64,000 bases of DNA. Source: Shinisaurus crocodilurus. Lineage: Eukaryota > Chordata > Lepidosauria > Squamata > Shinisauridae. The notes beneath the pieces are model-generated. The model was given only the letters and a program-made list of their open reading frames with translations, was not told the DNA's origin and did not search any database. Below, piece by piece: positions 51,477-63,835 of the stretch. Made by a program: the position numbers and the translations under genes. Within the stretch, counting starts at the first letter, position 1, and every line of letters begins with the position of its first letter. The stretch spans positions 18,995,525-19,059,524 of the forward strand of contig CM037879.1 of the NCBI GenBank assembly GCA_021292165.1, in the 5' to 3' direction.

Positions 51477-51620
51477 TAATCCGGTATCTTCAGTTAGAAG
51501 GATCAGGGAGCAGGTTATGGGAGAGACTCTCTCTCTGCCAGAGACGTTGGAGAGCAGTGGCCAATCAGAGTAGGCAATACTACACTAGATAGACAGTCTG
51601 ACAGATTCCTGCGCTTCTAA

Positions 51621-52013
51621 CTTTTACATCATTCCTTTAACATCTTTATTAATCCTTTAATGGCATTCACAACTTTTACTTTATTATGTAAACATATGTC
51701 CTAAGAAAACCTTTCTGAACTTTACTGTCCTCCCTACTCTAAACATTGAGCTTAGAAGTTTCATTGATTTCAAATGATCTTAGGGTCAGGGTTCTAACTT
51801 ATTACATGATCTTGAGATAATAAAAGGAGGAAAAAGCCAAGCCATACATTGAGCCAGTATACATTTAGAACTGTTCTCAATTTAATGCAACTTGACCATT
51901 TAAAAAAAATACAAAAAATATTGTTGCATGTTCTGGTATGCGTTTAGATTTTTCTGGGAAAGACACATTTGGCTAAATACATCTTTATGTGCTCATGCAT
52001 TACAGATTAACTT
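51621..52013. other. intronic sequence, nothing recognised
   Basis: AT-rich, no supported feature. Confidence 0.4.
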
Positions 52014-52063
52014 ACATGATTTATTTATTTATTTATTTATTATATTTATACCCTGCCTTTTTT

Positions 52064-53650
52064 TTTTAATTTTAAAATTTAAATCTCTTTCCCCCCCTCT
52101 TTTTAATAAATATTTTATTTACTTTTCAAAACAAATTATAACAAAAAAAATATAACAGAATACAAGAATATCACAAAAATATAACCTAAACAACATACAA
52201 TAAATCACAAAGTGCACCCCCCCATCCTCCTAGGGACCAATTAATATACTTCCATCCTCTTGATCAAATGAAGTCCAAATTCCAAAAATATAACATATCG
52301 TGACAAGGCATGTTCCCCTTCCCCTTTATTAATACATAATCTAGTAATTGATTCTATATATCCATAAAATTATTATTCTTTAGCAATCCTTTTTTGCATT
52401 TGATACTACTAGTTAGTTTATTGTTTAGGGCTATGTCCCAAACTTCCTTATACCAGTCTGTTATTAGGAAAACATGTTGTACTTTCCAATTTCTCGCTAT
52501 CATTAGCCTGGCCGCAGTTAACAAGTTTACAATTAACTCCTTCGTATTTTGGTCACAAATAAGCTTCTCCGTTATTGATAACAATGCTAATTTTGGACAG
52601 ACCTCTAAATTAATACCAATAATTTTCGATATTTCTGTAAAAACCTCTTGCCAAAACGCCAATACATTTTTACAACTCCACCACATATGAGCATATGTCC
52701 CTTTTTCCTGACATCCTCTCCAACAAAATGCAGAACAATTATTATCTATTCTATTTAATCTTACTGGAGTTAAATACCATCTCCAAATTAGTTTATAAAA
52801 AATTTCCTTTATCCTAATTGACATCATTTTCACAATCCGTCTATCCCATATATTGTTCCACCCGACCTTCGAGGTCACCTCTTCAAATTCATTATCCCAT
52901 ACTGCCTTTAGCTGATCCTCTTGTTCTTCTGCTTTTTGAATCAATCTATATAAACCCCTTGTTATACCTCTTGTTGATGCATTACCTGGTAGGCCATCTC
53001 TAGACATAACCATCTTTTCAAAATTAGTTAAATCTCTCTCATATTCAGTTTTCCTTTTCCATTTCTTCAACCACTGTTCTAACTGTAATAAATTTAACCA
53101 CGACAATCTTCTTCTCCCAACAATTTCCATTATTTGGTCTCTAGTCCCCATCTTTTCCACCCAATCGGACAATCTAATAACCCTAACTTCTCTTAGTTTA
53201 CCCTCAAGCTCTGATCTTAAATCTTCGGGAAAATCGTTTAGAGCCACCACCTGGAGTTAATGGAGATATCCCTGGCATAAATATGCTCTTCCTAGTACCC
53301 CAAATCACTAACAAATTTCTTAGAAAAGGGTTGTCTATATTTTTTATCAATTTATTATTATTTTTTTGAAAAAAAATATTCTTCAGAGTATTACGTAATT
53401 CAAATGTTTCTAACTCCAACCACATTATTTCTTTAGATCGTGCTATAATATCCACTATATGTCTTAATTGATTCGCTATATAATACCATTTTAAATTCGG
53501 CAGACCCAAACCCCCTACTTTTTGTGCTTTATACCAACTTGTTTTAGTAATCCTATATTTTTTCCCTCCATTACAATATGTATTAATAATTGTTTGCCAA
53601 TCTTTAAGTTCCTTATCTGATATCGCACTTGGTATCATCCGAAATAACAC
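52064..53650 (-). mobile_element. L1 LINE, 5'-truncated
   Basis: Flanked by a 16-bp direct repeat, ATACCCTGCC followed by six T (52048..52063 and 53651..53666). On the minus strand it ends in an A-rich tail, complement of TTTTAATTTTAAAATTTAAA. The cut position after a T run fits L1 endonuclease preference. Confidence 0.88.
52354..53650 (-). pseudogene. L1 ORF2 C-terminal third
   Basis: First frame (53204..53650): VLFRMIPSAISDKELKDWQ, then KTSWYKAQKVGGLGLPNLKW. A frame change near 53230 leads to the second frame (52354..53250): WVEKMGTRDQIMEIVGRRRL, IKEIFYKLIWRWYLTPVRLN, and the diagnostic L1 C-terminal C-x3-C-x7-H-x4-C (CWRGCQEKGTYAHMWWSC). The frame ends at 52354 before the 3' UTR. Endonuclease and RT catalytic core are missing by truncation. 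Squamates carry several L1 lineages; which one cannot be told here. Confidence 0.85.
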
Positions 53651-53875
53651 ATACCCTGCCTTTTTTCCTGCAAGGAACCCAAGGCGGCTTACATAATCTT
53701 CCTCCTCCTCTCCATTTTATCCTCACAACAACAACCCTGTGAGGTAGGTTAGGCTGAGAGTCAGTGACTGGCCCAAAGTCACCCAGTGAGCTTCATGCCG
53801 AGCGGGGACTAGAACCCGGATCTCCTGAGTCCCAGTCCAACACTCTCACCACTACGCTACACTGGCTCTCATAAT

Positions 53876-54194
53876 CTTTATCTCCTTCAGTCATACTATA
53901 TGTTTTTGTCTCAAAACTGAACATAATCTCTTTTATTAATTTATGTTGATTCATTGTTTTCTTTTGCATTCATTTTACCTTTGCATCCTGTTGATCCTCA
54001 TCATCCTCATCATCATCAAGAATTTCCCAAACTTTGTTAACTGGGAAACAAATATTCTGTTTATTTTTTTCCTGGATTAAAATTGGAGGCAAGCACCACG
54101 CTTACACTCTGACAGATACATACCTATTTTCTCGATTGACTGGCTCCCAGAAAAGTGAGCAGGAATTCTTTTTACCACTACAAGTTGAACCAGA
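53876..54194. other. intronic sequence, nothing recognised
   Basis: Short (CAT)n-like run near 53998..54020; no supported feature. Confidence 0.4.
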
Positions 54195-54705
54195 GGTGGA
54201 AGGGGACCTCTAATCCATCTAGTTCAAATCCCTACCCCAGGGGAAGGCAACCAGAATCCCTATCCGTTGGCTATGCTGATTCAAAACATCTGCAGGCAAC
54301 ATGACCTGGTGCCTGCAGATATATCCAGAGCTAGTCAGTATATCCAGAGCTAAAGCATCCCCAGCAGATGGCTGTCCTGGCTCTGCTCGGGAACCTCCAG
54401 TGAGAGAGAGCCTACACACCCTTAGACAATTGGTTCCATTGTCGAACTGCTGTTGCCATCAAAACATTTATCCTAATGTTCAACTGAAATCTCCCCTCCT
54501 GTAACTCAAACCCATTAGAGCTAGTCCTGCCCTCTGGGGGAGCAGAGAACGAGGCTTTCCATTTTCTGCGTGACAGCACGTTAGCAGTGTGAAGAGTACG
54601 GTTATGTGCCCCCTGCAGTCTTCTCTTCTCCAGGCTAAACATACCAAGTTCCTCCAGCCTTTCCTCATAAGTCTTGTTTTCCACATCCCTGACCATCTCC
54701 CTTGT
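54195..54705 (-). pseudogene. old CR1 LINE ORF2 C-terminus and UTR
   Basis: Minus strand: MVRDVENKTYEERLEELGMF, SLEKRRLQGAHNRTLH-like sequence, FELQEGRFQLNIRINVLMAT and AVRQWNQLSKGV (54412..54696), followed by a decayed UTR. Contains a 20-bp local duplication (CAGTATATCCAGAGCTA; GATATATCCAGAGCTAGT) near 54320..54352. Frameshifted and truncated. Confidence 0.75.
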
Positions 54706-56294
54706 TGCCCCAACAAGCCAGAGTCTGAAGCCAGGATGTAAAGTTCACTTATGATTCCTGGCTTGTTTGGGAATGTCAAGCGAGGAATCCCAGTCTTGAT
54801 GTAACACTAAGTTTTTTCTTGCCGGTGAGTTCCTGGATACTGAAGTTATTCCCGCTGGTGAGAGGAGCCGAGAGAGAGAGAGAGAGGGAGGGAAGGAGGG
54901 AGATCAGGTAGCAGCAACCAACATGTTTGCTCATGAACAATAAGCAAGGATTCTCCGGAATTCTGGCTTATCGTTTTGTGTGAATACAGCCATTACCTCT
55001 AGTATCCCCCATTTCCCTCAGCACAGTCAGTCAGGCTCAAGGATAGGACCATGTTTTCTGAGCAATGGTGATGTTTCTGGAATTCGTTCCCACTTCTGGA
55101 CTCCATCAGGAAGTCCAAATGCTTGCTTGCTTCCAATTATGTTGCTGTGCATTTATTGGTGAAGAAAGAGGTGTGTGTGTGTGGGTGAGTGGGTTCAATG
55201 TTGAATATAGCCTCCCCACTCAGACAGGCACAGAGAGGTGGATGCAACAAACATGATGGCTTAATTTTTCTAGGCATCCTTCAGACCTTCCCATGGCGTG
55301 CTAGTCAGCACTAGCACACAGTCTGGGAATCACAATGTTAGAAACCTTGAAACTGAAATACTTCCATGCTAGTCATGTGGCAATACATGGAGGCTACTGG
55401 GTTACTCCCTAAGAACTGTATTATATCCTGTTTGCATGCTTGACACACTATCATGCAGTTATTATCATGCTTTCTTGCATTGCACCAAGAGGGCATATCT
55501 TAACATCCGTACCAGAAACCCAATTATTTCCCTTGTGACACCTGGGCAAACCTTGTGTCACCATTTATACACACAGTAGGAAAGCAAGAGGAGGATACTC
55601 CCTTCCCTTTAGACAATATCCAGCAAAGAAAAGGGAGGAAAAGGTTGACATACACTCTTTGACAAACAGTTCCGTTCTTTAATCAAGGATTAATTATTTT
55701 ACTGCAGCCCAGAAAGCTATTCTATGTAGGCTGGAGAAGAAATACAGTACCATGCAAACATAGGCTCTAGAGAGGCAAGTGGGATAACAGCACAAGCAAA
55801 GCAAAGCAAAGCAAAATATTACAAGGCACCTTAATATGTTTTAAGGTAGGTTCAGTGTGGCTTCTGATTTTTTCAACCACAGAAACAGACTAGAAATCAA
55901 AATTCTATGCTGAAGTAACCCAAAATCTGTGCCAAGCACAGCTGGATGCCATAATCTGTGTGCAAATGAATCAGATTTCCTTGTTCTTTGCCACCTGTGG
56001 CCTAAACCATCCAAAAAGAGCGGTCATATCTAACAGGTACCCACATTAGCTGTACGAAAGTGTGAAAGATGCAGAAGGAGGGAGGAGCCAAAATCAGCAC
56101 ATGGCCACAGCAGAACCTAGCCATAACTTAGGAAGCTATATAGTAACTAGCTTCAAAAGAAGCTCTTAGTCTTGGTTTGACTAGTGCTCTTGCAAGAGCT
56201 CCCACTGGTGGTTTGCACATGTCCTAGGCTCCTAGCAACATTCCCAATACCAGATCCAAGTCACGACCCAGCCCCTGGGGTCCCAAGGTTTGTG
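54706..56294. other. intronic sequence with short (GA)n and (GT)n
   Basis: (GA)n at about 54868..54886, (GT)n at about 55170..55182, (GCAAA)n at about 55796..55814. No transposon or gene recognised. Confidence 0.4.
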
Positions 56295-56727
56295 CATGCT
56301 GAGATTCAGAGCAGATAAAAGGAAGGACTTCTTCACATCACGCATAGTTAAACTATGGAATTCACATCCACACTATGTAGTGATGGCCACCAATTTGGAA
56401 GGCTTTAAAAGGGGATTAGACAAATTCATGGAGGAGAAGGCTATCGATGGCTACTAGTCCTGATGGCTATGTGCCACCTCCAGTATCAGAGGCAGTATAC
56501 CTATATACACCAATTGCTGGGGAACATGGGCAGAAGGGTGCTGTTGCACTCATGTCCTTTAATGCACACTGCTACCGAGGATTACGGCCGAAGAAGCTTT
56601 CCCCTCGGAATTGTCAACACTGCTTGTGGGTTTCCCGTGGGCAGCTGGTTGGCCACTGTGTGAACAGAATGCTGGACTAGATGGACCCTTGGTCTGATCC
56701 AGCACAGCTGTTCTTATGTTCTTAGAG
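56295..56727 (+). mobile_element. CR1-like LINE 3' end with an internal insert
   Basis: RADKRKDFFTSRIVKLWNS-like coding, FKRGLDKFMEEKAIDGY-like, then UTR (GTGCCACCTCCAGTATCAGA; GTGGGTTTCCCGTGGGCAGC; ACCCTTGGTCTGATCCAGCA), ending TTCTTATGTTCTTAG. A block of about 60 bp (about 56560..56623) is extra compared with 44700..45022. Confidence 0.82.
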
Positions 56728-58166
56728 GGGAAAGGCACACATCTCGATACTTCCAAATGATGCTGAGTGTTGAGGGGGTACTGATGTCATTGGTTTGTTC
56801 TGATCACTGCATGACATCTGTGGGATATTTAAAGTGCAGTCAAAACCAATGATTCATGTTTCACCAGTTAGGTGCATGAAAGGGTTAAAGCCACTGGTCT
56901 CTTCTCAGGTGAATTTCCTAGAAGAGACTCAGTGAGGTATGTTTACCTGTGTGCCTAGCAGGAAGTGGGAGTAGCTCAATGCTCTTCTCTTCCTGCTAAG
57001 ACAATAGTGAGTTGCTTGTTTGCTGTAATAATAACAACACCATGTAGCAAGAGTTGCTGGTCTGAACTCCATAAGTTCAGACCCCAGGTGATACCAAATG
57101 AACCTTTATCAACTGTAAGAAACGCTTTTAAGTCTGCCTGAATGAGTGAGTAAATGTTATTTTTGACTTTTACAAGACTGTGTCTCTGATTATTGTTTTG
57201 CGGGAGAGAAAAGGGGGCAAAACCAGGGAAATCCAGTCTGCCTTAAAGCATCCTGGATCACCAAATGCTAACTGGCTAACACTAGCCAAATCTAAGCTTC
57301 TTTTAAGCTGGAAAGGGACTCAACTCTGCTGATGTCACTAACGTGAGATAGGAAGGATAATATTCAACAATATATCCTCTCCTAGCATCTTATTCAAGTC
57401 CCAATAACATCTAAACCAGGGGCCCAATGCAGCTCCTTTCCTTTCCACTGCCACCAATCAGGAGAAGCCACTGGGGTCCCAGCTCTCTCTTAGAGCATGC
57501 ACATGCTTCATCTTAGGTCTCCTCTGTTGTACTTCCTCATACGTATTTCTGGGGGAGAAAAAGATTCAGGCAAGGGTGTCCTGCCATATAACTAATTTAA
57601 AACTTGTCTGCAGTTTCAATGTCTTCCTTCAGAGCTCTATCACTTTTGAACCTGGATCCAAATTATCTAGTTCTGCGCACCCAGGGGGGCTTTGTGTTTG
57701 TGTTCCCCAAACAGCAGCTCCTCTTCCCCCACTCTCCCTGCATTGCAAACCACTGCTGAACTTGAGGGGCCATTAAAAATAATGTTGTGATATGGCATGA
57801 GGGTGCGCCACCGGTCTTATAGATTTCATAGATTTTGTCTAAGGTGTGTCCAAAGGGGCTCTTTCGCTCCCCACCTTGCTGCCTTCTGGCAATCCAAAAT
57901 ATGCACATCTGCTTCCTGCATCTCCTCCTATCTGTCCAGCATGCATAAACAAGATAAATGTATCTATTATGCAACCGTCAAGAACGGGCATGCAAGTTTG
58001 CAGTGATGACAAAGCCAAGGCATGAAATTTGAATGGTAGGATTTGGCAATTCAGTCGCCGTTACTGGCCATAGGAATCATGTAAAAAATTCCTAAGAGGA
58101 AAGATGGTAGTATTAGCCAACATTCAAAATTCTTCTGGAGACCTCCCAATCCTATGCATTTCTATG
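56728..58166. other. intronic sequence, nothing recognised
   Basis: Mixed composition; a brief CR1-tail-like TAGATTTCATAGATTTTG at 57820..57838. No gene supported. Confidence 0.4.
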
Positions 58167-58168
58167 TA

Positions 58169-58416
58169 CAGTCATGCCTTGGATTGAGAGCATAATTCAT
58201 TCCGGAAACGTGCTTGTAATCCAAAACACTCTTACATCAAAACGAAATCCCCCCAAAAAAATTTGTATAGAGATTTTAATTTAAGCCGTACTACAGTACT
58301 TGTCTTGCAAGACATCGCTTGTATATCAAGTCAAAAAAATTAAATAAATATTTAAAAATGTGCTTGTCTTGCAAAACGCTCTCAAACCAAGTTACTTGCA
58401 ATCCAAGGTATTACTG
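58169..58416. mobile_element. Tc1/mariner-type MITE, copy 3
   Basis: CAGTCATGCCTTGGATTGAG to CTTGCAATCCAAGGTATTAC-TG with TA on both sides (58167..58168, 58417..58418). Confidence 0.87.
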
Positions 58417-58418
58417 TA

Positions 58419-60138
58419 CACATGAATCCAACGCAAACACACACAGCAAGTTCTGATACTTTCTTGGTCCCACTGCATCTTCCTCCATTATTGCGAAACA
58501 TCGCAGCACTTCACCTTTCAACATGCTGCCGCCACCCCAGTCCCAAACCACCAGAGACTGTTGCCAAGTGCAACGTGCTCATCGGACCTGCCAGAGAACA
58601 CAGCCACATGACCTTCATCAAACACACTCAAAGTGTAGCAGCCAGGAGCTTAAGCCTCCGGTTCCTGAGAAGGCTAACCTTGCTAATTTATTCCTTAAGT
58701 GTAGCTGGTGCTCTCAGGGCGAGTGCCTTCACACAATCGAAACTGTGCCACAATTCGAGACGCATGCTCCACGTGTAAGCCAAAAACGGTGAAATATGAC
58801 CCCCATCTCACTCGTCTCTCTTCTTTAAGGCAGATTCTCAAAACATTTTTTAAAAAAATCTCTTTCCCTCTTGTGAAGCAAATGCACTCCCATCTAAGTC
58901 CTCAACTGGATTTAAATCCCCACTTGAGCTCACTCAACACTTTTCATTATTCTCCCCATAAAGCAATACAAACATTTTCCAAGTACACACTTTCAAGGTT
59001 ATGCCAAGGAAGCTCTTGTAGAGGCTGTAATGGTGAGTGAAAAGAACATGAATTTGCAACTGCATTTCTGCATGCACAGAAAAGGAGGACTGGATTTCAG
59101 CGCAGCCCTCTATAAACAGCAGTAAGGAAATAGCAAGAGCAGGACAGGTCGTTTCAAATACTGCTGCCTGTCAATGTGAGGAACTGTCCCCAAATTCAGT
59201 CTGAGATAAAGGTTTCACTGTAAACTGGAACTAAATAGTGTACACACAATAAAACGCATCCGGTGCAATCAGATTTTAAATTTTTAAAAAAAAATAACAA
59301 TACATCGAAGAACCACTATAAACGTAAAGACTGAATAAGCCAAAGTATTAAATTGGTGTTATATGGCATCAGCTTAAATTTGCACAATTCCAAACCATGC
59401 CTGCCCTTCTCAAAAGCCATTTCTCACCGATTTCTTTTTGACAAAGTTAAACACTTTTTTGTGTGTATGTGCCCACATGTGCACACAGATAAATAAATGA
59501 ATTCAGCTCCAGTTAGGTTAGAGGAATGCTGGATTGACAGTAAGAATTGCTAGAGCCAAACTCAGCCCCAGCACAAAAGAACCCTGGAGGCAATGCAGCA
59601 GCAGTCATTTACACTGGGTTCTTGGTTGGCAGCTAAACCTAAGAATGAATTTGGATGCCAGCTATAGGTCAAGAGAGGTGGCATATGTCTCAAAAATAAC
59701 ACATCTCAGAAGGGGATTGTCAGATTTGCAGTGTGCCATCATCCTTGCTTGGAAAATCCCCACCATGGAAAAGTACATTTATTTTCACTTGTGTGGGAGA
59801 AAAACGTCGCAATCTGACACTCAATTTGAAGTCGGCTGTATTTATGTCCAATTTATTATTTGGTTAACCTTAGGATCTTTTGGAATAACTCATGTATCAA
59901 ATACTGACATATTTAATCATTCTCTCACATTCTACAGAGCTATTGAAATCCCTCTTCACAGTAAATTTTAGGGAGTCAGGGAAAGTTCAAGCAAAATGAT
60001 GTTTATAGAAAAAATTCTGAGTACCCAGAAATCTGCAAATTAAGAACACACCACCACAGCTTTGCCCATCAAACATAAACATTTGATATTCTCTAACTTA
60101 TAACTTCATATGGGGGAAAGTTTAAAAAAGAAAAGGTA
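58419..60138. other. intronic sequence, nothing recognised
   Basis: A 118- and a 145-codon frame (58422..58778, 59534..59971, plus strand) carry no recognisable motif. No transposon identified. Confidence 0.4.
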
Positions 60139-62900
60139 TAGGTATTCTTTAGTTATTTATAATACTTATATGCCACTTAACTTAATAAAATTCCCAAGCA
60201 GTTTTCACTAAAGTACATAAGTAAAACATAAAAACAATATAAAAATAAATAATTAAAAACTTTCAGAGGAAAGAATAAACAGAAAAACAGAGCAGCATTA
60301 TAGTCCATTGCAAGCCACAGAAAGCCTGTGCAAACAACTAAGCTTTCGAAAAGCATTTGAAACTTGCTGCAGTTTCTGCTTCTAGAACCACACGGGAGAG
60401 TATCCCAAAAAGTAGGTGCCACTACTGAGAAGACCCGCTTTCCTGATATTACATGGTGACATTTAGCTGGTCATGGAATGACCAATAAGGCCTCCTCTAT
60501 AAGATCTCAAGGGTAGACCAAGTATATATAGGGGAAAGTGATTAAATCCCAAGTGATTTAAGGCTTTCCTTGGGTGTCTCTGGCCCCTGGCTCCCTTTGT
60601 AGTGAAGCAATTAAGTAGTATTCTTAGTCAATTACTTTTATTATGCAAACTATAAACAAAGCATTGCTTCAGGCTACAGACTGCATCTTCATGCAACCAA
60701 AAGAGACAGATGTCCTTCTAGGCAGGGTTTGCATAATACAGAGCTTTTTGTTACGAAACTGATTGTGTTTACTATTGCCTGCCCTTCTCAAGATGAGCTG
60801 GCTACTAAGTTTTGCCTTCAAGGTGGGTCTGTCTACGTGGCCAGCTCTCTGGCTGCAATGCCAAGTCTTTTTTGAGTGCTGACTGAGTGACCCTGCCTTG
60901 CTCTTCCCTTTTCATCTGATGCTTAACTCTCGGGTTCTCTATTTCTGCCACCTCCTCCTCTTCATTAGGAGCTTGCGTTCCCACAGGTTCAGAAGGCCCA
61001 GCTTGGCTGTCCTCTGAAAGATTAGATGACAGCTGGATTCCCTCCTCTCTGTCTTGGCTACTTCTCACCGGTCTCCTGCTCCCTCACCCTTGGTGTCGCG
61101 CCAGCACCTTCCGCTTCCCCCTCCTCACCTGACTCAGAATCAGTTCCCATGTCTTTTGGGGGCACGTCTACACAGGTGTCGGGCCCAGTTCCTACAGCTT
61201 TGTATGTCAACAACAGAACCTTGAACATAGCTGAATAACTAATAGGTAGCCAGTGTAATATGTGTATAGCTAGGTGCCCCACTGAGCGTCCCAGCTGCTA
61301 CATACTGCTGCGCTACCTGCATCTTCCAAACCAGGCACAAGGGCAGACTCACACAGCACACACTACACTACTCTACTCATGTGGTTACCACCGCATGAAC
61401 CACAGTGGCTAAGCTATCCCTATCCAGGAATGGGCATAGTTAGTGCACCAACTGAAGTTGGTAATGGGTGCCTTGGGCTACTGGTCACTTGGGCTTCCAG
61501 TGACAAGGATAGGTCCAGGAGCAACCCAAACAACATACCTGTTTATTCAGAGGGAGTGCAACCCCATCCAGAACAGGTAAACAACCTGGGAACCATCCAC
61601 CCATGGGGATTCAGGATTCAGTTTTGATTTATTAGCCCTCATACAGCCCATGACTGCATCCAGGCACCAGTTCAGGACATGCACAGCCTCTCCTTCAGAT
61701 GTTAGAGAGAAATAGAGCTCTCCTATTGACCTCTCTCAACGGTTCCATATAGACGTTAAACAACATTTGGGACAAGTCAAGGCAGAGTCACCCAATGTTA
61801 TTCTCTGGAACTGACCCCCACAAGCAAGAGCTGAACTGCCGTAAAACAGCGCCGCCGCCCCCCCAGCTCTCAGAGATGGTACAGGAGGATACCATGGTCA
61901 ATGGTATCAAAAGCCACTGAGGCATTAAGAAGAAGTAACACAGATACACTCCCCTTGTCCCTCTCCAAAGGAAGGTCATCCATCAAGGTGACCAAAGCTG
62001 ATTCTGCCCTGAAATTGGGCCTGAACCCAGATTCAAATGGGTCAAGGTAATCAGTTTCAACCAGGAATGTCTGCAGCTGAAATGCCACCACACACTTGAG
62101 CACCTTGCCCAAAAAGGGGGTATTTGTGACTGGTCATTAGCGTAAATTTATGGGTCCAGGGAGGGTTTTTTTCAGGAGTGGTCACGCCACCACCTCCTTC
62201 AAGGCAGCAGGGCCCAAACCATCATGCAATCATGCATTCACCACTCCCCTGATCCATCCAGTCAGCACTCCACAGCCAGCTCAAAGAAGTTATCATGCGC
62301 AAGGGTTGAGAGAGCATGTGGTGGGTTGCTCAGATGCAAACTTCTTATCCACATCCTCATGCTTCAAAATCTGAAACTGATCCCACCAAACAGGGCAAGA
62401 CCATGCACTGGACACCTCAACAGACACTGTATCAATAGCTGTGTTAAAGTCGGCATAAAGGTGTGCAATTTTGTCCTCAAAGCTTTTGGAAAATCTGTCA
62501 CAGCAAGCCTTTGAGGGCTCTGATAATGGATGAAAGCAACCCCTGAACCACTCAGGAAAGCTCAGCTGGATGGACATTCGAGGAGACGATGGAGGTGGCA
62601 AAGTAAGCCTCCTTTGTTGCCTTTACTGCCACACATTAGGCACAATTATGTGCTCCTACCTGTGTTCAGTTACCTTCATGAGGAGCACTTCTGACCTGTT
62701 TCATTGTCCAGAGCTCCCTGGTAAATCAGGGAGCCATACAAACTCCACAGTGCTGAAGAGGGCACTCAGAAGCAATTATGTCAATGGCCTGTTATGCCTC
62801 GCCATTCTACAGCCCAACAACATGCTCAACAGAATCACCAGTTCTGGCTACTGGAAAATCCCTCAGAGCATATGGGAATCCATCAAATTCCATAAGTCTC
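60139..62900 (-). pseudogene. old L2-like LINE, long fragment, split by an LTR-like insert
   Basis: Minus strand, 5' to 3': LSFPEWFRGCFHPLSEPSKA then CCDRFSKSFEDKIAHLYADF (62293..62601), GKVLKCVVAFQLQTFLVETD and YLDPFESGFRPNFRAESALV, NASVAFDTIDHGILL (61870..62112), and LHWLPISYSAMFKVLLLTYK (61190..61270). After the insert at 60568..61196 the 3' UTR runs to about 60139 with a TTATAATACTTATATGCC-like end. The same protein order as the young L2 at 6631..8779, but with many stops, frameshifts and a largely lost YADD region. Confidence 0.75.
60568..61196 (-). mobile_element. probable solo LTR, 629 bp, with 5-bp target duplication
   Basis: Flanked by GCTTT on both sides (60563..60567, 61197..61201); joining the flanks restores the L2 sequence. 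On the minus strand it begins TGTAGGAACTGGGCCCGACA and has an AATAAA-type signal (CATAATAAAAGTAATTGAC) in its 3' part. It encodes no gag, pol or env. Best read as a solo LTR of a Gypsy- or ERV-type element; the lineage is not determined. Confidence 0.6.
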
Positions 62901-63835
62901 TGAGGGTGGACCATTTTAATGGGTCCTTACCTCTGCAGGTTGGGACTAGCACCATGAGACCAAACATCAGTTATTAAGCTGAAAACGTGCATATAGCCAG
63001 CATAAAACACCAAAAATAGTATGCTAAAAAAATCTCACTAAATCCCGATGGAGGTTCATCTAATACGATCCTCACTTCCACCTGATGGCATCTATTTTCT
63101 TTATTATCATTCCTGCATTAATATGTCTCTTAATACTTAGAATAATATTTCTTTATGTTTCAGGATACCCTGGCACGTGAATTAAGGATATCAATATTGA
63201 ATAGCAACATGTTTTCTGATGACAACATGAGAAGCACCACTAACCAAATTGATTTTTCAACAATCAGAGTAGAAAGTCAAGGTTTATGAAAGCTTTGACA
63301 TCTCACATGAGTAGTACTGGCCATAATATTAAGTAGGCAGACAGGTCAAGCTGGTACAATGGTGGTTTCTTTGAAATTGCTAGTGGTAGTCAACATGTGG
63401 CTGTTGTTGGCAAGGAAAGAGACCTGCTCACAGTCATGTATGAAGACCCACAACAAGAAGCTTTACCCTTGAAGCCTGGAACAAACAATTTGCCAGGCTA
63501 GGTCTATAGCTCACAGGCACCACAAAATGGAATAGAAGTAAAGTGTTCTCTCATTCCATGCATTTATGCCCCTATAGGACATGCTACCAAATTAGCATTC
63601 TTCAACCAAGGCAAGATGACATTCAGGCTCTTGCAGAAAGACTCTTAGCTACATGTCTGTCAGCAATGTATTGTAAGCATTAAGACTTTACAATATAACA
63701 TTAAACATATAAAAACAGTATATTCAATAATGACAGATTTGCTCTAAAAAGAAAGTTAAGGAACTTAAATAGTCTATCACACTTATAGTCTGTCATATTC
63801 CTATCTGTTAAATCCTGTTAGGTTTAGCCTCAGGC
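62901..63835. other. intronic sequence, nothing recognised
   Basis: AT-rich intron without a supported feature. Confidence 0.4.

Larger units (their letters stand above)
49698..51620 (+). mobile_element. tRNA(Ala)-like SINE, split by an RTE-like LINE
   Basis: Head 49698..49767 (GCATTGGTAGAGCATCTG, GGTTTAATCCCCGG). It resumes at 51477 (TAATCCGGTATCTTCAGTTA, GGCCAATCAGAGTAGGCAAT) and runs to about 51620. The repeated TAATCC(CC)GGT at both breakpoints is the target duplication. Confidence 0.8.
52014..53875 (-). mobile_element. MIR-type SINE, split by an L1
   Basis: Tail and 3' end at 52014..52063 (T/A-rich, TATACCCTGCC). Body and head at 53651..53875, complement of GAGAGCCAGTGTAGCGTAGT, GGGTTCTAGTCCCCGCTCGG and CCGCCTTGGGTTCCTTGCAG. 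Removing the L1 restores a normal full-length SINE. Confidence 0.9.

Noticed and set aside
60805..61068. 87-codon Glu/Ser-rich minus-strand frame
   Set aside because: Lies wholly inside the LTR-like insert and has no protein similarity that I recognise.
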